A stretch of DNA of 64,000 nucleotides, taken from assembly GCF_000708595.2 (NCBI RefSeq), contig NZ_JARP01000001.1, forward strand, positions 310,001-374,000, read 5' to 3'. The position numbers and the translations under genes are program-made. Position 1 is the first letter of the stretch; every line of letters begins with the position of its first letter. The stretch comes from Flavobacterium sp. KJJ (GTDB lineage Bacteria; Bacteroidota; Bacteroidia; Flavobacteriales; Flavobacteriaceae). Positions 39,736 to 49,450 of the stretch are shown here, in pieces. Below the pieces are notes generated by a model. It saw only the letters and a program-made list of their open reading frames with translations. It did not search any database and had not been told where the DNA came from.

Positions 39736-41658
39736 ATGAGTATTATTAAAATTCGTCTTCAAAATTTTTTCTATATCATCCTTGCTCATTTTTTAATCAT
39801 TAATTTTTCTTACGCACAAAAATCAAAACAGGAATTACTCCAGTTGGTAGGAAAAAAAGATTTGGCTTTAGAAAAAAAGGCAGATTATTTGTGTGAACTC
39901 AGTTCTTACTATAAAAAAACAGATACAGTAAAAGCGTATGCTTGTGCGCGCCAGGCTTTGCAAATTGCAAAAGAAATCGATGCTGTCAGCTTGCAGGCCA
40001 TCACGTATGAGTCATTATCAGATATTGCCCGATTTACAGATAATGTTCGGCAGCAAATAAAATTTGCCGATTCGAGTTACTTATTAGCATCCAAATCTAA
40101 AGATCCAAAAGCAATGGCATATGCTAACTATGCCTTGGCTTATAAACATGAAACGATTGGCAACAAAGAAAAATACATTTATTATATGCTGCAATCTTTG
40201 TCTTATTTTGAAAAACACAAAATTAGATACGATAAGCTGGTAAATGGATATGAAAATCTAGGCGCTAGTTTTAGTGATAATAACGACTTTAAATTCTGCG
40301 AAAAATATACTAAAAAGGCTTTACATTTAAGCTACCAAAGTAAAAATCAAGTAAATATCGCCAACGCTTTAACCAGCTGGGCTCTTTTTCTAGTAAATAG
40401 TGCTGAACAAAAATCACCGGCAGATATGAAGCTGCTGCAAACCGCAGAAGCCGATTATTTAAAAGCGATTGCCATATTTGAAAATGAAAAAAAGAAAGGC
40501 AATATTAATATATCTTACGGAAGAACCTGTTTGAATCTTACCAGTCTTTATTTGTATCATTTTTTTGAAACTAAACCTGAAAAGACTTTAGAATACCTCA
40601 AAAAAACTGAAGAAGTTTGCTTAAAATTGAATGTTCCTATGCAGTTAATGGTTATGTACGGCCAGCAGGCACAATTTTACACCAATTTAAATGACTTAGC
40701 CAATATTGAAAAGGTATTAAAAAAAGTGGAGCACAATATTGCGAAAGATCCTAAAGTAAATCCAAGATATTATGCCTTGTTGTATAAGAATTATATGGAT
40801 TTGGCCGAAATAAAAAATGATTTTCCATCTTATAGAAAATACTTTAACCTATATGATAAAGCAATTATGGTAATGGTTGAAAAGGAAAATAGAGCCAAAG
40901 AATACAATGCTTCTGTGCGTTTTGAAACTGAGAAAAAATCACAGCAAATTCAGTTGCTGACAGATAATTTAGAATCAAGAAAAAAAATCAGCTACTTATA
41001 TATCGCGCTTTCTGTTTTTATTTTTTTTACGCTTCTATTTATGTTGCGTTCCTATCATTTTAGGCAAAAATCATATATTAAAACAAATTTATTGCTTAAC
41101 AAGGCAAACGAAGAAGCAAATCTTTTGTCCAAAATAAAAGAGGAAGAAGCAATGATTGCCCTGCTGGAATCAGAATTGATAGAGAAAGAACTTCAAATTG
41201 CTATTCAAGAAAAGAAACTAAACGAACAGGAAAAAATTAAGCTACAACAGGAATTAATGACCAATAACCTGCAATTAGAAAAGAAAAATGAGGTTTTAAA
41301 AGATATTCAAAACAAACTTCAGGTAATGAAAACAGAAAAATCTTCGGACATCAAAAACCTTTCAAAAACGATTGATAAGAGCATGGAAGTCGATGACGAA
41401 TTCGAATTACTAAAAACAAGTCTTGAAAATACCAATCCTATATTTTTTTCAACTTTACAGGAAAAAGCCTCAGGCACATTAACCAAACTTGATTTTAAAT
41501 ATTGCGGCTACATAAAATTAGGCATGAGTACTAAAGAAATTGCCAATCACATGAATATTGAAACCCAAAGTATGAGAATGGCGCGTTACCGAATTAAACA
41601 AAAATTAAATCTCGACCGCGAAACTGATTTGGATACCTATATTACATCTGTTCAGTAA
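39736..41658 (+). CDS. TPR-coiled-coil membrane regulator with LuxR-like HTH
   Basis: A 640-residue protein: signal or anchor at the N-terminus (IILAHFLIINFSYAQ), then TPR-like repeats to about residue 390, a membrane helix (IALSVFIFFTLLFMLRS near 420-435) and a long charged coiled coil (ALLESELIEKELQIAIQEKKLNEQEK near 475-560). The C-terminal DNA-binding helix-turn-helix is 'LTKLDFKYCGYIKLGMSTKEIANHMNIETQSMRMARYRIKQKL' near 590-630. This is a familiar Flavobacterium one-component architecture: periplasmic TPR sensor, cytoplasmic LuxR-type HTH. Its signal and targets are unknown. It starts just downstream of a palindromic repeat. Confidence 0.87.
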   Translation: MSIIKIRLQNFFYIILAHFLIINFSYAQKSKQELLQLVGKKDLALEKKADYLCELSSYYKKTDTVKAYACARQALQIAKEIDAVSLQAITYESLSDIARFTDNVRQQIKFADSSYLLASKSKDPKAMAYANYALAYKHETIGNKEKYIYYMLQSLSYFEKHKIRYDKLVNGYENLGASFSDNNDFKFCEKYTKKALHLSYQSKNQVNIANALTSWALFLVNSAEQKSPADMKLLQTAEADYLKAIAIFENEKKKGNINISYGRTCLNLTSLYLYHFFETKPEKTLEYLKKTEEVCLKLNVPMQLMVMYGQQAQFYTNLNDLANIEKVLKKVEHNIAKDPKVNPRYYALLYKNYMDLAEIKNDFPSYRKYFNLYDKAIMVMVEKENRAKEYNASVRFETEKKSQQIQLLTDNLESRKKISYLYIALSVFIFFTLLFMLRSYHFRQKSYIKTNLLLNKANEEANLLSKIKEEEAMIALLESELIEKELQIAIQEKKLNEQEKIKLQQELMTNNLQLEKKNEVLKDIQNKLQVMKTEKSSDIKNLSKTIDKSMEVDDEFELLKTSLENTNPIFFSTLQEKASGTLTKLDFKYCGYIKLGMSTKEIANHMNIETQSMRMARYRIKQKLNLDRETDLDTYITSVQ

Positions 41659-41815
41659 AATCAATTCGTAAGCCGTTTTTTTAACTTCAATTTATTTTCT
41701 TGTAGATATAAAATAGATACTACAATGATTGCTGTAGATAGTTAGTAGATGCTCGAATTGATAGTTTTTTGAATTGCAGGATTACTTTTGTTTTGAATAT
41801 AAAAACCCAATTATC

Positions 41816-42148
41816 ATGAACAAAAGAACGCTTTCAATTATTTCTTACATCACTATTATCGGATGGATTATTGCTTATGTAAACTACAACAAATTAACTG
41901 TAAAAGATTCGTTAACTAAGTTTCATTTGAAACAAGGATTAGGAATCGCGATTCTTGGAATTGCAGTTTCTGTTGCATTAACAATTATCGCAGTTATTAT
42001 TCCAACTTTGGCAAGTATTTTAAGCTTAGCAAATCTTGGTGTTTTAGTATTATGGATTATGGGAATCATTAATGCAAATAACGAACAAGAAATCCCTGTT
42101 CCTGTTGTTGGTAAATTATTTACAGACAAATTTGATTTCATCAAATAA
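41816..42148 (+). CDS. DUF4870-like small membrane protein
   Basis: A 110-residue protein, start at MNKRTLSIISY (an in-frame TTG further up is rejected). It has three membrane segments and the DUF4870-like pattern 'LSIISYITIIGWIIAYV', 'LTKFHLKQGLGIAILGIAVSVALTI', 'LANLGVLVLWIMGIINANNEQEIPVPVVGKLF'. Relatives are small inner-membrane proteins of unknown role. Ends at a terminator at 42158-42201. Confidence 0.83.
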   Translation: MNKRTLSIISYITIIGWIIAYVNYNKLTVKDSLTKFHLKQGLGIAILGIAVSVALTIIAVIIPTLASILSLANLGVLVLWIMGIINANNEQEIPVPVVGKLFTDKFDFIK

Positions 42149-42157
42149 AAATAAAAC

Positions 42158-42201
42158 TAAGCCAGTATGAAAAATTTTAATTTTTTGCGCTGGCTTTTTT
42201 T
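42158..42201 (+). terminator. Terminator after DUF4870-like gene
   Basis: AAGCCAG (42159-42165) pairs with CTGGCTT (42190-42196), with a long AT loop and a T-run. Confidence 0.75.
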
Positions 42202-42269
42202 GATTTGAATTACAGATCTAAAAAAATATTCTGAAAACCTCAATGAGCTAATTTAATAAACACTTTAAG

Positions 42270-43028
42270 ATGAAAAAAGTAAACATTTTATTATTGATAA
42301 TTTCTTTATGCAATTTAATTAATGGCCAAGTTATAGACAATAAACTTCAAGGGTATTACAAAGCCAAATCAGATTCGGCGATGTACTCTTTTTTTGAATT
42401 TGATGGTAACGGAAAAGTAAACATTGTTGGTATTGGAACCGGTTATTATTTTACCAAAGGCGATTCGCTTATTGTATATCCTGATAAAAGTCTTTTTAAA
42501 TTCAAAATCAAAAACAATACACTTATTGGCGCCTCAAGCTGGGTAGAAAATGAAACTTGGATTAAAAAAGATACTGTTGTTGCCAATAATAGAAAGGATG
42601 CTGTTTTATCGCAAAAAAATGCGGTTTTGCTAAACGAATATTATAAGATAACTGACTCGAGAACGGCACTTGATTATATGCTGAGTGATACTGATACAAA
42701 AGCACATGCAGAAAAAATAAGCCAGTTGTGCAATCAAGGATTAAGTAAAGCCTGTTTGGATTATTTTGGTATGCTGCTCCTGCAAGATCAAGGTTTTGAA
42801 ACCTTATTAAATAATCAAAAAAATGAAAAATCAAAACCAATTAATCCTGTTATTATTGCCCTTGGAAACAAAATTATTGCCCAAGGCGAAATTGAAGGTT
42901 ATACTGTTCTTGGAGCCTATTATTACCTGTTAGGAAATAAAGAAAAAGCTAAAGAGTTATGGAATACTGGTGCTGATAAAGGAAGCCAGCAATCTGCAAT
43001 GGGTTTAATGCAGATGGAAATAGAATAA
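42270..43028 (+). CDS. Hypothetical secreted protein
   Basis: A 252-residue protein with a signal peptide (to about residue 19, LINGQ). The N-terminal part is a small beta domain resembling a lipocalin-like or copper-resistance-like fold (GYYKAKSDSAMYSFFEFDGNGKVNIVGIGTGYYFTKGDSLIV). The C-terminal part is helical with a Sel1/TPR-like stretch (QGEIEGYTVLGAYYYLLGNKEKAKELWNTGADKGSQQSAMGLMQ). It might be a periplasmic adaptor. Function not recognised. Confidence 0.68.
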   Translation: MKKVNILLLIISLCNLINGQVIDNKLQGYYKAKSDSAMYSFFEFDGNGKVNIVGIGTGYYFTKGDSLIVYPDKSLFKFKIKNNTLIGASSWVENETWIKKDTVVANNRKDAVLSQKNAVLLNEYYKITDSRTALDYMLSDTDTKAHAEKISQLCNQGLSKACLDYFGMLLLQDQGFETLLNNQKNEKSKPINPVIIALGNKIIAQGEIEGYTVLGAYYYLLGNKEKAKELWNTGADKGSQQSAMGLMQMEIE

Positions 43029-43085
43029 ATTAAAAAGAGGAAAACGTACACCTATATTCGAATATAATTTGGCAAAAGGTATATT

Positions 43086-43128
43086 TTAAAGACCTTTGAA
43101 CCTTTGTAACTCTGAACCTTTGTGCCTA
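43086..43128. repeat. Single arm of the AAAGGTTCAGAG family
   Basis: GACCTTTGAACCTTTGTAAC continuing CTCTGAACCTTTGTGCC matches the right arm at 39552-39597. No matching opposite arm next to it. Confidence 0.6.
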
Positions 43129-43179
43129 AAAAATCGGAACAATGAAAAAAAATATTATTTTTTCATTGTTCCGATTTTT
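43129..43179 (+). terminator. 22-bp palindromic hairpin upstream of guaA
   Basis: Perfect stem 43129-43150 with 43158-43179 (AATCGGAACAATGAAAAAA and its complement at the core), 7-nt loop. It probably ends the preceding transcript, 30 bp before guaA. Confidence 0.75.
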
Positions 43180-43198
43180 CATTTTGGAATATAAAAAG

Positions 43199-43206
43199 TA
43201 TTTTTG
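43199..43206 (+). promoter_or_regulatory. -7 box of guaA, nearly leaderless
   Basis: TATTTTTG ends 3 bp before the ATG at 43210. If used, the transcript would begin at or next to the start codon. Confidence 0.4.
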
Positions 43207-43209
43207 CGC

Positions 43210-44739
43210 ATGCAACACAACGTACTTATTTTAGATTTCGGATCGCAATATACTCAGCTTATTGCGCGTAGAGTTCGCGAATTAAATATATTCTGCGAAA
43301 TTTTTCCTTACAATCACTTTCCTAGTGATTTATCACCTTATAAAGCCGTAATTTTAGGAGGAAGCCCTTTTTCTGTTCGTGCAGAAGATGCTCCACATCC
43401 TGATTTATCTCAAATTCGAGGCAAGCTTCCAATGTTGGCAGTTTGTTACGGAGCACAATATTTAGCCCACTTTAGCGGTGGAGAAGTAGCAGCTTCGAAC
43501 ACCAGAGAATACGGTAGAGCAAATTTATCTTATATTAAAGAAGGCGAAACTTTCTTTAATGGAGTTTCTGAAAACAGCCAAGTTTGGATGAGTCATAGCG
43601 ACAGTATCAAAGCTTTGCCAACAAATGCAGTTAAATTAGCAAGCACGCATGATGTAGAATATGCAGCTTATAAAATTGAAGGCGAAACCACTTATGCGAT
43701 TCAGTATCATCCAGAAGTTTTCCATTCTACTGATGGATCAAAAATGCTTGAAAACTTTTTGGTAAACATTGCCGAAGTTCCTCAAAACTTTACACCAAAC
43801 GCTTTTGTAGAAGAAATGGTAGGAGAATTAAAAGAGAAATTAGGAAATGATAAAGTAGTTTTAGGATTGTCAGGCGGAGTAGATTCTACTGTGGCCGCAG
43901 TTTTACTGCATCAGGCAATTGGTAAAAACTTATACTGTATTTTCGTAAATAATGGTTTGCTTCGTAAAAACGAATTCCAAAATGTATTAGATCAATACAA
44001 AGGAATGGGATTAAACGTAAAAGGAGTAGACGCTGGAGATCGTTTTCTTGGTGAATTAGCCGGAATCAGCGATCCTGAAACCAAACGTAAAACCATTGGA
44101 CGTGTATTTATCGAAGTTTTTGATGATGAATCGCACTTAATCGAAGATGTAAAATGGTTAGCGCAGGGAACTATTTATCCTGACGTTATCGAATCGGTTT
44201 CTGTAAAAGGACCATCTGCAACGATTAAATCACACCATAATGTGGGCGGATTGCCAGATTATATGAAATTAAAAATTGTAGAGCCGCTTAGAATGTTGTT
44301 TAAAGACGAAGTTCGAAGAGTTGGTGCTACTTTAGGAATAGATCCAGAATTGTTAGGAAGACACCCTTTTCCAGGACCTGGATTATCAATCAGAATTTTA
44401 GGAGATATTACTCCAGAAAAAGTACAAATTTTACAAGATGTTGATTCTGTTTTTATTGAAGGATTAAAATCTTGGGGATTATACGATAAAGTTTGGCAGG
44501 CTGGAGCAATTTTGCTTCCAGTAAATTCTGTTGGTGTGATGGGTGATGAGCGTACTTACGAAAAAGTAGTAGCGCTAAGAGCTGTAGAATCTACAGATGG
44601 AATGACTGCTGACTGGGTTCATTTACCGTATGATTTCTTGATGAAAGTGTCAAATGACATTATAAATAAGGTAAAAGGCGTGAACCGTGTGGTTTATGAT
44701 ATTAGTTCAAAACCACCTGCAACAATTGAGTGGGAATAG
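43210..44739 (+). CDS. guaA: GMP synthase (glutamine-hydrolysing)
   Basis: A 509-residue enzyme making GMP from XMP, glutamine and ATP. Start at [13 protein letters not shown]; a TTG two codons up falls in the -7 box. Glutaminase domain: [17 protein letters not shown], catalytic Cys in [11 protein letters not shown] near residue 78, His/Glu in QYHPEVFHS near 165. ATP-pyrophosphatase: [16 protein letters not shown] near 219-234. C-terminal dimer domain: [15 protein letters not shown] and [15 protein letters not shown], the usual end of GuaA. It is downstream of a large palindrome and upstream of two LysM genes. Confidence 0.97.
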   Translation: MQHNVLILDFGSQYTQLIARRVRELNIFCEIFPYNHFPSDLSPYKAVILGGSPFSVRAEDAPHPDLSQIRGKLPMLAVCYGAQYLAHFSGGEVAASNTREYGRANLSYIKEGETFFNGVSENSQVWMSHSDSIKALPTNAVKLASTHDVEYAAYKIEGETTYAIQYHPEVFHSTDGSKMLENFLVNIAEVPQNFTPNAFVEEMVGELKEKLGNDKVVLGLSGGVDSTVAAVLLHQAIGKNLYCIFVNNGLLRKNEFQNVLDQYKGMGLNVKGVDAGDRFLGELAGISDPETKRKTIGRVFIEVFDDESHLIEDVKWLAQGTIYPDVIESVSVKGPSATIKSHHNVGGLPDYMKLKIVEPLRMLFKDEVRRVGATLGIDPELLGRHPFPGPGLSIRILGDITPEKVQILQDVDSVFIEGLKSWGLYDKVWQAGAILLPVNSVGVMGDERTYEKVVALRAVESTDGMTADWVHLPYDFLMKVSNDIINKVKGVNRVVYDISSKPPATIEWE

Positions 44740-44750
44740 TAATATATTTC

Positions 44751-44784
44751 AAATTAAGGCGTTACATTTGTAACGCCTTAATTT
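44751..44784 (+). terminator. Terminator of guaA
   Basis: Perfect 15-bp stem AAATTAAGGCGTTAC/GTAACGCCTTAATTT with a 4-nt loop and a T-run. Confidence 0.9.
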
Positions 44785-44799
44785 TTAAACCTACTATTT

Positions 44800-46710
44800 A
44801 TGAGAGAACTTTTAACGATTTCTCTTGTGTTTATTTTGTCTTTTAACAAAATAGCTGCGCAAGATTCATTTATTGAGCACAAAATTCAAAAAGGAGAAAC
44901 CGCCTATTTTATCGCCCAAAAATATAAGGTCTCTATTGAAGAAATCTACAAATTTAACCCCGAATCACAAAGCGGTGTAAAAGATAATCAGGTAATTAAA
45001 ATTCCTGTTCACGCTGCAGAAAAACCAAATCAAAATCAGCAAACTATTCATGTTGTTGGTGCAAAAGAAACACTTTACGGCTTATCCAAACAATATAATG
45101 TTTCTGTTGAAGCTATTCAGAATGCAAACACCGAAATTCTTGCCAGCGGACTTCAAATTGGTCAAGAGTTAATTATCCCGCAAAATCCAGCAAATCTTCC
45201 TAAAACTGAAAATATAACTTCTTCAAAAACGACACATCAAGTTGTTGCGAAGGAATCTTTATTTAGTATCGCCAGACAATATAATGTCTCGGTACAAGAT
45301 CTTGAAAATCTGAACAAAGATTTATTATTAGCAGGTTTACAGATTGGTCAGACTATTACAATTCCGAATAAAAGAAAAACTTTAGACGGGCGAGTTCGCG
45401 TTATTAATAAAGAAACGCTTTTTCATGTTGTTGAACCTAAAGAAACCAAATTTTCCATTGCTAAAAAATACGGCATTTCAATTGATCAGTTAGAATCTCA
45501 AAATCCGGAAATTGTAAATGGTTTAGTAGTTGGAAATAAATTAGCTATCAATATAAAAGAAATTAAACCAGCAAATGAAAGTGAAGAACTAATGATGGCT
45601 CTTGCTGAAAAGCAGGTTGTTGTAGAAAAGACAAAAGCCAAAACGGTTGAACTTGAAGATTTAAAAGACAGATTGGTTATTCAGAAAGAAATGAATCAGA
45701 AAATCATAAAAATTAATGATTTGAAAGTCAATTTAAATGACATGAACGGTTCTAAAGAAAATTCGGTTGAAAAACTTCGTTTGGTTTTAGAAGCTAATAA
45801 AAATGTTCAGGATATTTTAATGGCAAAATTAGATTCATTAGTCAATACAATGAATAATGATTTGGTCGATTTAAAACGAATGGATGTTTTGAATGTTGAC
45901 GAATCAAAACGCTTAGAAAAGAAATCCTACGAAAGCATTGGGCAGACCAGCGAGCTTTCTTCTCAATTAAAGAAAGAATTGGCAGAAAACAGAAAAGCAT
46001 ATGCCGGTTTGATGAATAAAGTAGAAAGAATTGCTGTTGAAGAAAATCAGGAATACAAGAAGAAAATCCGCGAAAGCGAAAAAAATAATAACGTAACTTC
46101 TTTGCAGCAGCGCCTTTCTTTAGAAGAAATTAAACGTTACAAAATAGAGCAGCAACAAGGCGATGAAAAAAATCAGCTTTTGATTGCTAAAATTGATTCG
46201 CTGGATATTCAAAAGAAAATTGAAATAAAAAGACACATCAGCAAAGCTTCTTATTATAGTATGGAAGCACGAAAATTTGATGACAAACTGGCTTTGGTAA
46301 AATTGAAAAAGTATCAGGATGAAGCAGTTAAAAAACAAAATTCGGCTGAAACTTCAAAAACAATTTCATTAGAAGAAATGAAACAAGAATTGAAGGATAA
46401 TCCGCTTAAAAAGGATAAAACGGTAAAGGTTGAAGTTTATGATAATCTTAAAGAAGTTTCAAACGGGTATTATTTAGTTTTAGGTATATTTACAGACGCA
46501 ACACTTAGAGATAAGTTTATTATGAAACTCATTGATTCTGGTGATTTTAACGCTAGTTTCTTCTTCAATATAAACAGTCTTTCTTATTATGTTTATTCAG
46601 ATAAATTCCAAAATATGGAAGAAGTTTTATATAAATGCAAGAAAAAAGAAGAAGATGAGTTATATAAAGAAATTATTATTGCCAAAGCAGAAATTGATCT
46701 GAGGCAATAA
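44800..46710 (+). CDS. LysM, coiled-coil, SPOR-like secreted protein
   Basis: A 636-residue exported protein (signal to about residue 20, NKIAAQ). Four LysM modules lie at about 25-70, 83-128, 147-190 and 205-250 (for example HKIQKGETAYFIAQKYKVSIEEIYKFNP). A coiled-coil region spans about 260-520. The C-terminal SPOR-like part is 'YYLVLGIFTDATLRDKFIMKL...FFNINSLSYYVYSDKF'. LysM and SPOR both bind peptidoglycan, so the protein probably spans or organises the cell wall. A LysM gene with a different C-terminus follows at 46803. Confidence 0.85.
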   Translation: MRELLTISLVFILSFNKIAAQDSFIEHKIQKGETAYFIAQKYKVSIEEIYKFNPESQSGVKDNQVIKIPVHAAEKPNQNQQTIHVVGAKETLYGLSKQYNVSVEAIQNANTEILASGLQIGQELIIPQNPANLPKTENITSSKTTHQVVAKESLFSIARQYNVSVQDLENLNKDLLLAGLQIGQTITIPNKRKTLDGRVRVINKETLFHVVEPKETKFSIAKKYGISIDQLESQNPEIVNGLVVGNKLAINIKEIKPANESEELMMALAEKQVVVEKTKAKTVELEDLKDRLVIQKEMNQKIIKINDLKVNLNDMNGSKENSVEKLRLVLEANKNVQDILMAKLDSLVNTMNNDLVDLKRMDVLNVDESKRLEKKSYESIGQTSELSSQLKKELAENRKAYAGLMNKVERIAVEENQEYKKKIRESEKNNNVTSLQQRLSLEEIKRYKIEQQQGDEKNQLLIAKIDSLDIQKKIEIKRHISKASYYSMEARKFDDKLALVKLKKYQDEAVKKQNSAETSKTISLEEMKQELKDNPLKKDKTVKVEVYDNLKEVSNGYYLVLGIFTDATLRDKFIMKLIDSGDFNASFFFNINSLSYYVYSDKFQNMEEVLYKCKKKEEDELYKEIIIAKAEIDLRQ

Positions 46711-46802
46711 ATTTGCGCAAATCAACAAGTGGCCCTAATCTTGCTTGACAAGAATTATCAACTTGTTTTTGAATTAAAAATTAAATTGTTTTAAGTCTTA
46801 TT

Positions 46803-48911
46803 ATGAAATATTATTCAACATTATTGTCGCTTGTTTTTATGGTTACCTGTTCTGCTTTTTCACAAGAAAAAGTGGTTAAGTACACTGTTTCAAGTGGAGA
46901 AAACGTTAACCAGATTGCAGTAAAATTTAAAATTACGCCCTATGATATCTATCAGTTGAATCCAGACGCCCGTAATGGAGTAAAACCAAATACCGTTTTG
47001 CTTATTCCGACAAAAACCGCGTTAAAAACAGAAGCGTCTGTCGCGAAAACAGCTGGAAATACAAAAGATATTATTCATGAAGTACAGCCAAAAGAAACTT
47101 TTTATAGTATTGAACATAAATACGGAATTTCAGATGAAGCTTTAAAAGCAGCAAATCCTTTTTTAGAAAAAGATGGTGTTCAAATAGGGCAAAAATTAGT
47201 AATTCCAGCAAAAGGCTCTTCAGGCAAAAATGTTGCTTCCTCTAGCAAACCAGCTAAAACTGCAGCTCAGGAAAAATATATTTATCATGATGTCGTTGCT
47301 AAAGAAACTAAATACTCGATTGCAAAACAATATAATACAACAGTTGAAGATTTAGAAAAACGCAATCCTGAAATTATTTCGAGTTTGCCAGTTGGTTATA
47401 GAATCACCATAAAAGGAACGGCTCCAAAAACAGATACCCCTGCTCCAGTTGCAAATGCTGCTAAGCCAGCTGAAACTAAAAAAGCAGCTGAAACTCCAAA
47501 AAGAGTAACTACTTATATGGAATATCAAGTTAAGCCAAAAGAAACTTTTTATAGCTTAGGAAGAACCTTTCATATCACTCAAGAAGAATTGACAGAGTTG
47601 AATCCGTCCCTTTCTGAAGGTGTAAAAGAAGGAATGGTTTTAAAAGTTCCGTCAGGATATCTTGCGCCAGCGCCAATAATTGCACAATCACAGCCTGTTG
47701 AAAAAACAATTGAGAAACCAATTGAGAAACCAATAGACAAATCAATTGATAATTCAAGTGGAGGCGGTATAAAGATTTTAGAAAAGGTAAAATCTGAAAC
47801 TGTTTCTGCAAATCCAGAAGTAGTTGAACTAACTAAAAAAAGAGGCCAGAACGATCGTAAAAAATTAGTTTTATTATTGCCTTTTAATTTGGCTAAAATG
47901 CAAAACGATACAATGAGCGCTGCAAACCGAATTAAAAATGATAAATTCTTAAACATGACGCTGGATTTTTATTCAGGTGCGATGATGGCTATCGATTCGG
48001 CGAAAACCTTAAAATTGCCAATCGATGTTGCGATTTATGATTCGGGAGAAACTAAAACGAACTCTAATGTTTCGAGTTTAATTGCTCAAAATAAACTTCA
48101 GGATGCACATGCTGTTATCGGGCCATTTTACCAAAATAATGCCGAAACTACAGCAAACACATTGCGTTTGTATAATATTCCTGTAATTTCTCCATTGTCT
48201 AAAGACTCAGCAAATCCTATCGATAATTTATATCAAACGATACCATCGAATGATGTAGTTAGAAATTCGATTTTTGACTATATGCGTTCTAAAAACGGAA
48301 ATATTGTTGCAGTTGTAGACAAGAAAAAAGAATCGGTTATCAGTTACATTAAACAAAATCAGAAAGGTGTTGTTTTTGCAGCATTATCAGAAACCGGAGG
48401 CTTGGATGTGGCAAACTTAAAAAGTTTATTGATTCCAAACCGAATGAATTATGTGGTAATGGAAACTGGAAATACAGCCATGATCAAAACAACAATTAAA
48501 GCCTTGCTTGATTCTCAAAAATCTTGTCAGGTTCAATTAGTGATTTTAGAACCAAACAGTACGCTTGATACAGATGAAATTAGTTTTGAAAGTTTAGTGA
48601 AATTAAAATTAATGTTTCCTTCCGTAACTCGTGAAAGTGATGAACCAGCAGTTTTGATTTTTGACAAGGAATACCGATTGAAAAATAAGGTAAATCCAGG
48701 TACGTATGCAACTCGCGGATTTGACGTCACTTTTGATACAATGATGCGTTTGGTACAAGGAAAAACGTATCAGGAAACAGCAGATTTAATGACGACAGAA
48801 CAAGTTGACAATAAATTTCAATTTTACAGAAAAGAAGATGGCGGACACGCAAACAAAGGTGTTTACATTTTATATTACGATAGTGATTTAACTTTAAAAG
48901 CAGCAAATTAA
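46803..48911 (+). CDS. LysM protein with periplasmic-binding-protein-like domain
   Basis: A 702-residue exported protein (signal to about residue 19, SAFSQ). Four LysM modules lie at about 26-70, 94-138, 157-200 and 237-280, with an IEKP repeat linker (EKTIEKPIEKPIDKS) near 300. The C-terminal 350 residues are a type 1 periplasmic-binding fold (KKLVLLLPFNLAKMQNDTMSAANR, DAHAVIGPFYQNNAETTAN, NIPVISPLSKD). This pairing resembles LpoA-like envelope regulators or ABC substrate-binding proteins. A cell-wall-synthesis role is inference. Its stop overlaps the OsmC start by 1 bp. Confidence 0.85.
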   Translation: MKYYSTLLSLVFMVTCSAFSQEKVVKYTVSSGENVNQIAVKFKITPYDIYQLNPDARNGVKPNTVLLIPTKTALKTEASVAKTAGNTKDIIHEVQPKETFYSIEHKYGISDEALKAANPFLEKDGVQIGQKLVIPAKGSSGKNVASSSKPAKTAAQEKYIYHDVVAKETKYSIAKQYNTTVEDLEKRNPEIISSLPVGYRITIKGTAPKTDTPAPVANAAKPAETKKAAETPKRVTTYMEYQVKPKETFYSLGRTFHITQEELTELNPSLSEGVKEGMVLKVPSGYLAPAPIIAQSQPVEKTIEKPIEKPIDKSIDNSSGGGIKILEKVKSETVSANPEVVELTKKRGQNDRKKLVLLLPFNLAKMQNDTMSAANRIKNDKFLNMTLDFYSGAMMAIDSAKTLKLPIDVAIYDSGETKTNSNVSSLIAQNKLQDAHAVIGPFYQNNAETTANTLRLYNIPVISPLSKDSANPIDNLYQTIPSNDVVRNSIFDYMRSKNGNIVAVVDKKKESVISYIKQNQKGVVFAALSETGGLDVANLKSLLIPNRMNYVVMETGNTAMIKTTIKALLDSQKSCQVQLVILEPNSTLDTDEISFESLVKLKLMFPSVTRESDEPAVLIFDKEYRLKNKVNPGTYATRGFDVTFDTMMRLVQGKTYQETADLMTTEQVDNKFQFYRKEDGGHANKGVYILYYDSDLTLKAAN

Positions 48912-49312
48912 TGACATCAAAAGTAACCTATTTAGGCGATTTAAGAACAAAATCAATCCACGTGCAATCCGGAAGTGAAATCATTTCTGATGCACCGCTT
49001 GACAATAACGGAAAAGGTGAGGCTTTTTCTCCAACAGATACGGTTGCGAATGCTTTGGCAAGCTGTATGATGACTATTATGGGAATAAAAGCTCGTGATA
49101 TGCAAGTGAATATTAATGATTCGACAGCTGAAGTAACCAAAATAATGAATGCAGAACCAAGACGAATTGGAGCTATAGAAATTGTATTTGAAATGAAAGG
49201 CGAAGTCGATCAAAAAAATAAAACAATTCTAGAGCGCGCAGCCATGACTTGTCCAGTGTTTTTAAGTTTAAGCTCAGAAATTGAAAAACGAATTACTTTT
49301 AACTGGAATTAA
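48911..49312 (+). CDS. OsmC-family peroxiredoxin-like protein
   Basis: A 133-residue protein of the OsmC/YhfA fold: 'DLRTKSIHVQSGSEIISDAPLDNNGKGEAFSPTDTVANALASCMMTIMGIKARDM' with a catalytic-region Cys (ASC) and 'ILERAAMTCPVFLSLSSEIEKRI' with the second conserved Cys. OsmC proteins reduce organic hydroperoxides, though the YhfA branch is less clear. It overlaps the preceding LysM gene by 1 bp (TAATG), so it is translated with it. Confidence 0.9.
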   Translation: MTSKVTYLGDLRTKSIHVQSGSEIISDAPLDNNGKGEAFSPTDTVANALASCMMTIMGIKARDMQVNINDSTAEVTKIMNAEPRRIGAIEIVFEMKGEVDQKNKTILERAAMTCPVFLSLSSEIEKRITFNWN

Positions 49313-49330
49313 TTGTTAAAAACATAAAAT

Positions 49331-49361
49331 TTTAAGCCGTCACTTTGACGGCTTTTTTTGT
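49331..49361 (+). terminator. Terminator of the guaA-distal operon
   Basis: AAGCCGTCA (49334-49342) / TGACGGCTT (49346-49354) followed by T. Confidence 0.9.
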
Positions 49362-49412
49362 AATTTTTTTTTCGATAATAATAAAAAATTAACAAAATAT
49401 TCATATCAAATT

Positions 49413-49444
49413 TTGGTCATTAAAAATATAATCCTGTATCTTTG
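49413..49444 (+). promoter_or_regulatory. Strong promoter for a short RNA upstream of nagB
   Basis: TTG (49413-49415), 21 bp, TATCTTTG (49437-49444), a perfect TAnnTTTG followed by CC. The next gene start is 280 bp away, but a terminator lies at 49486-49523. Confidence 0.7.
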
Positions 49445-49450
49445 CCTTGC

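Noticed and set aside
47575..47956. Minus-strand frames opposite the LysM/IEKP repeat region
   Set aside because: Repeat linker read in reverse; no independent evidence of a gene.
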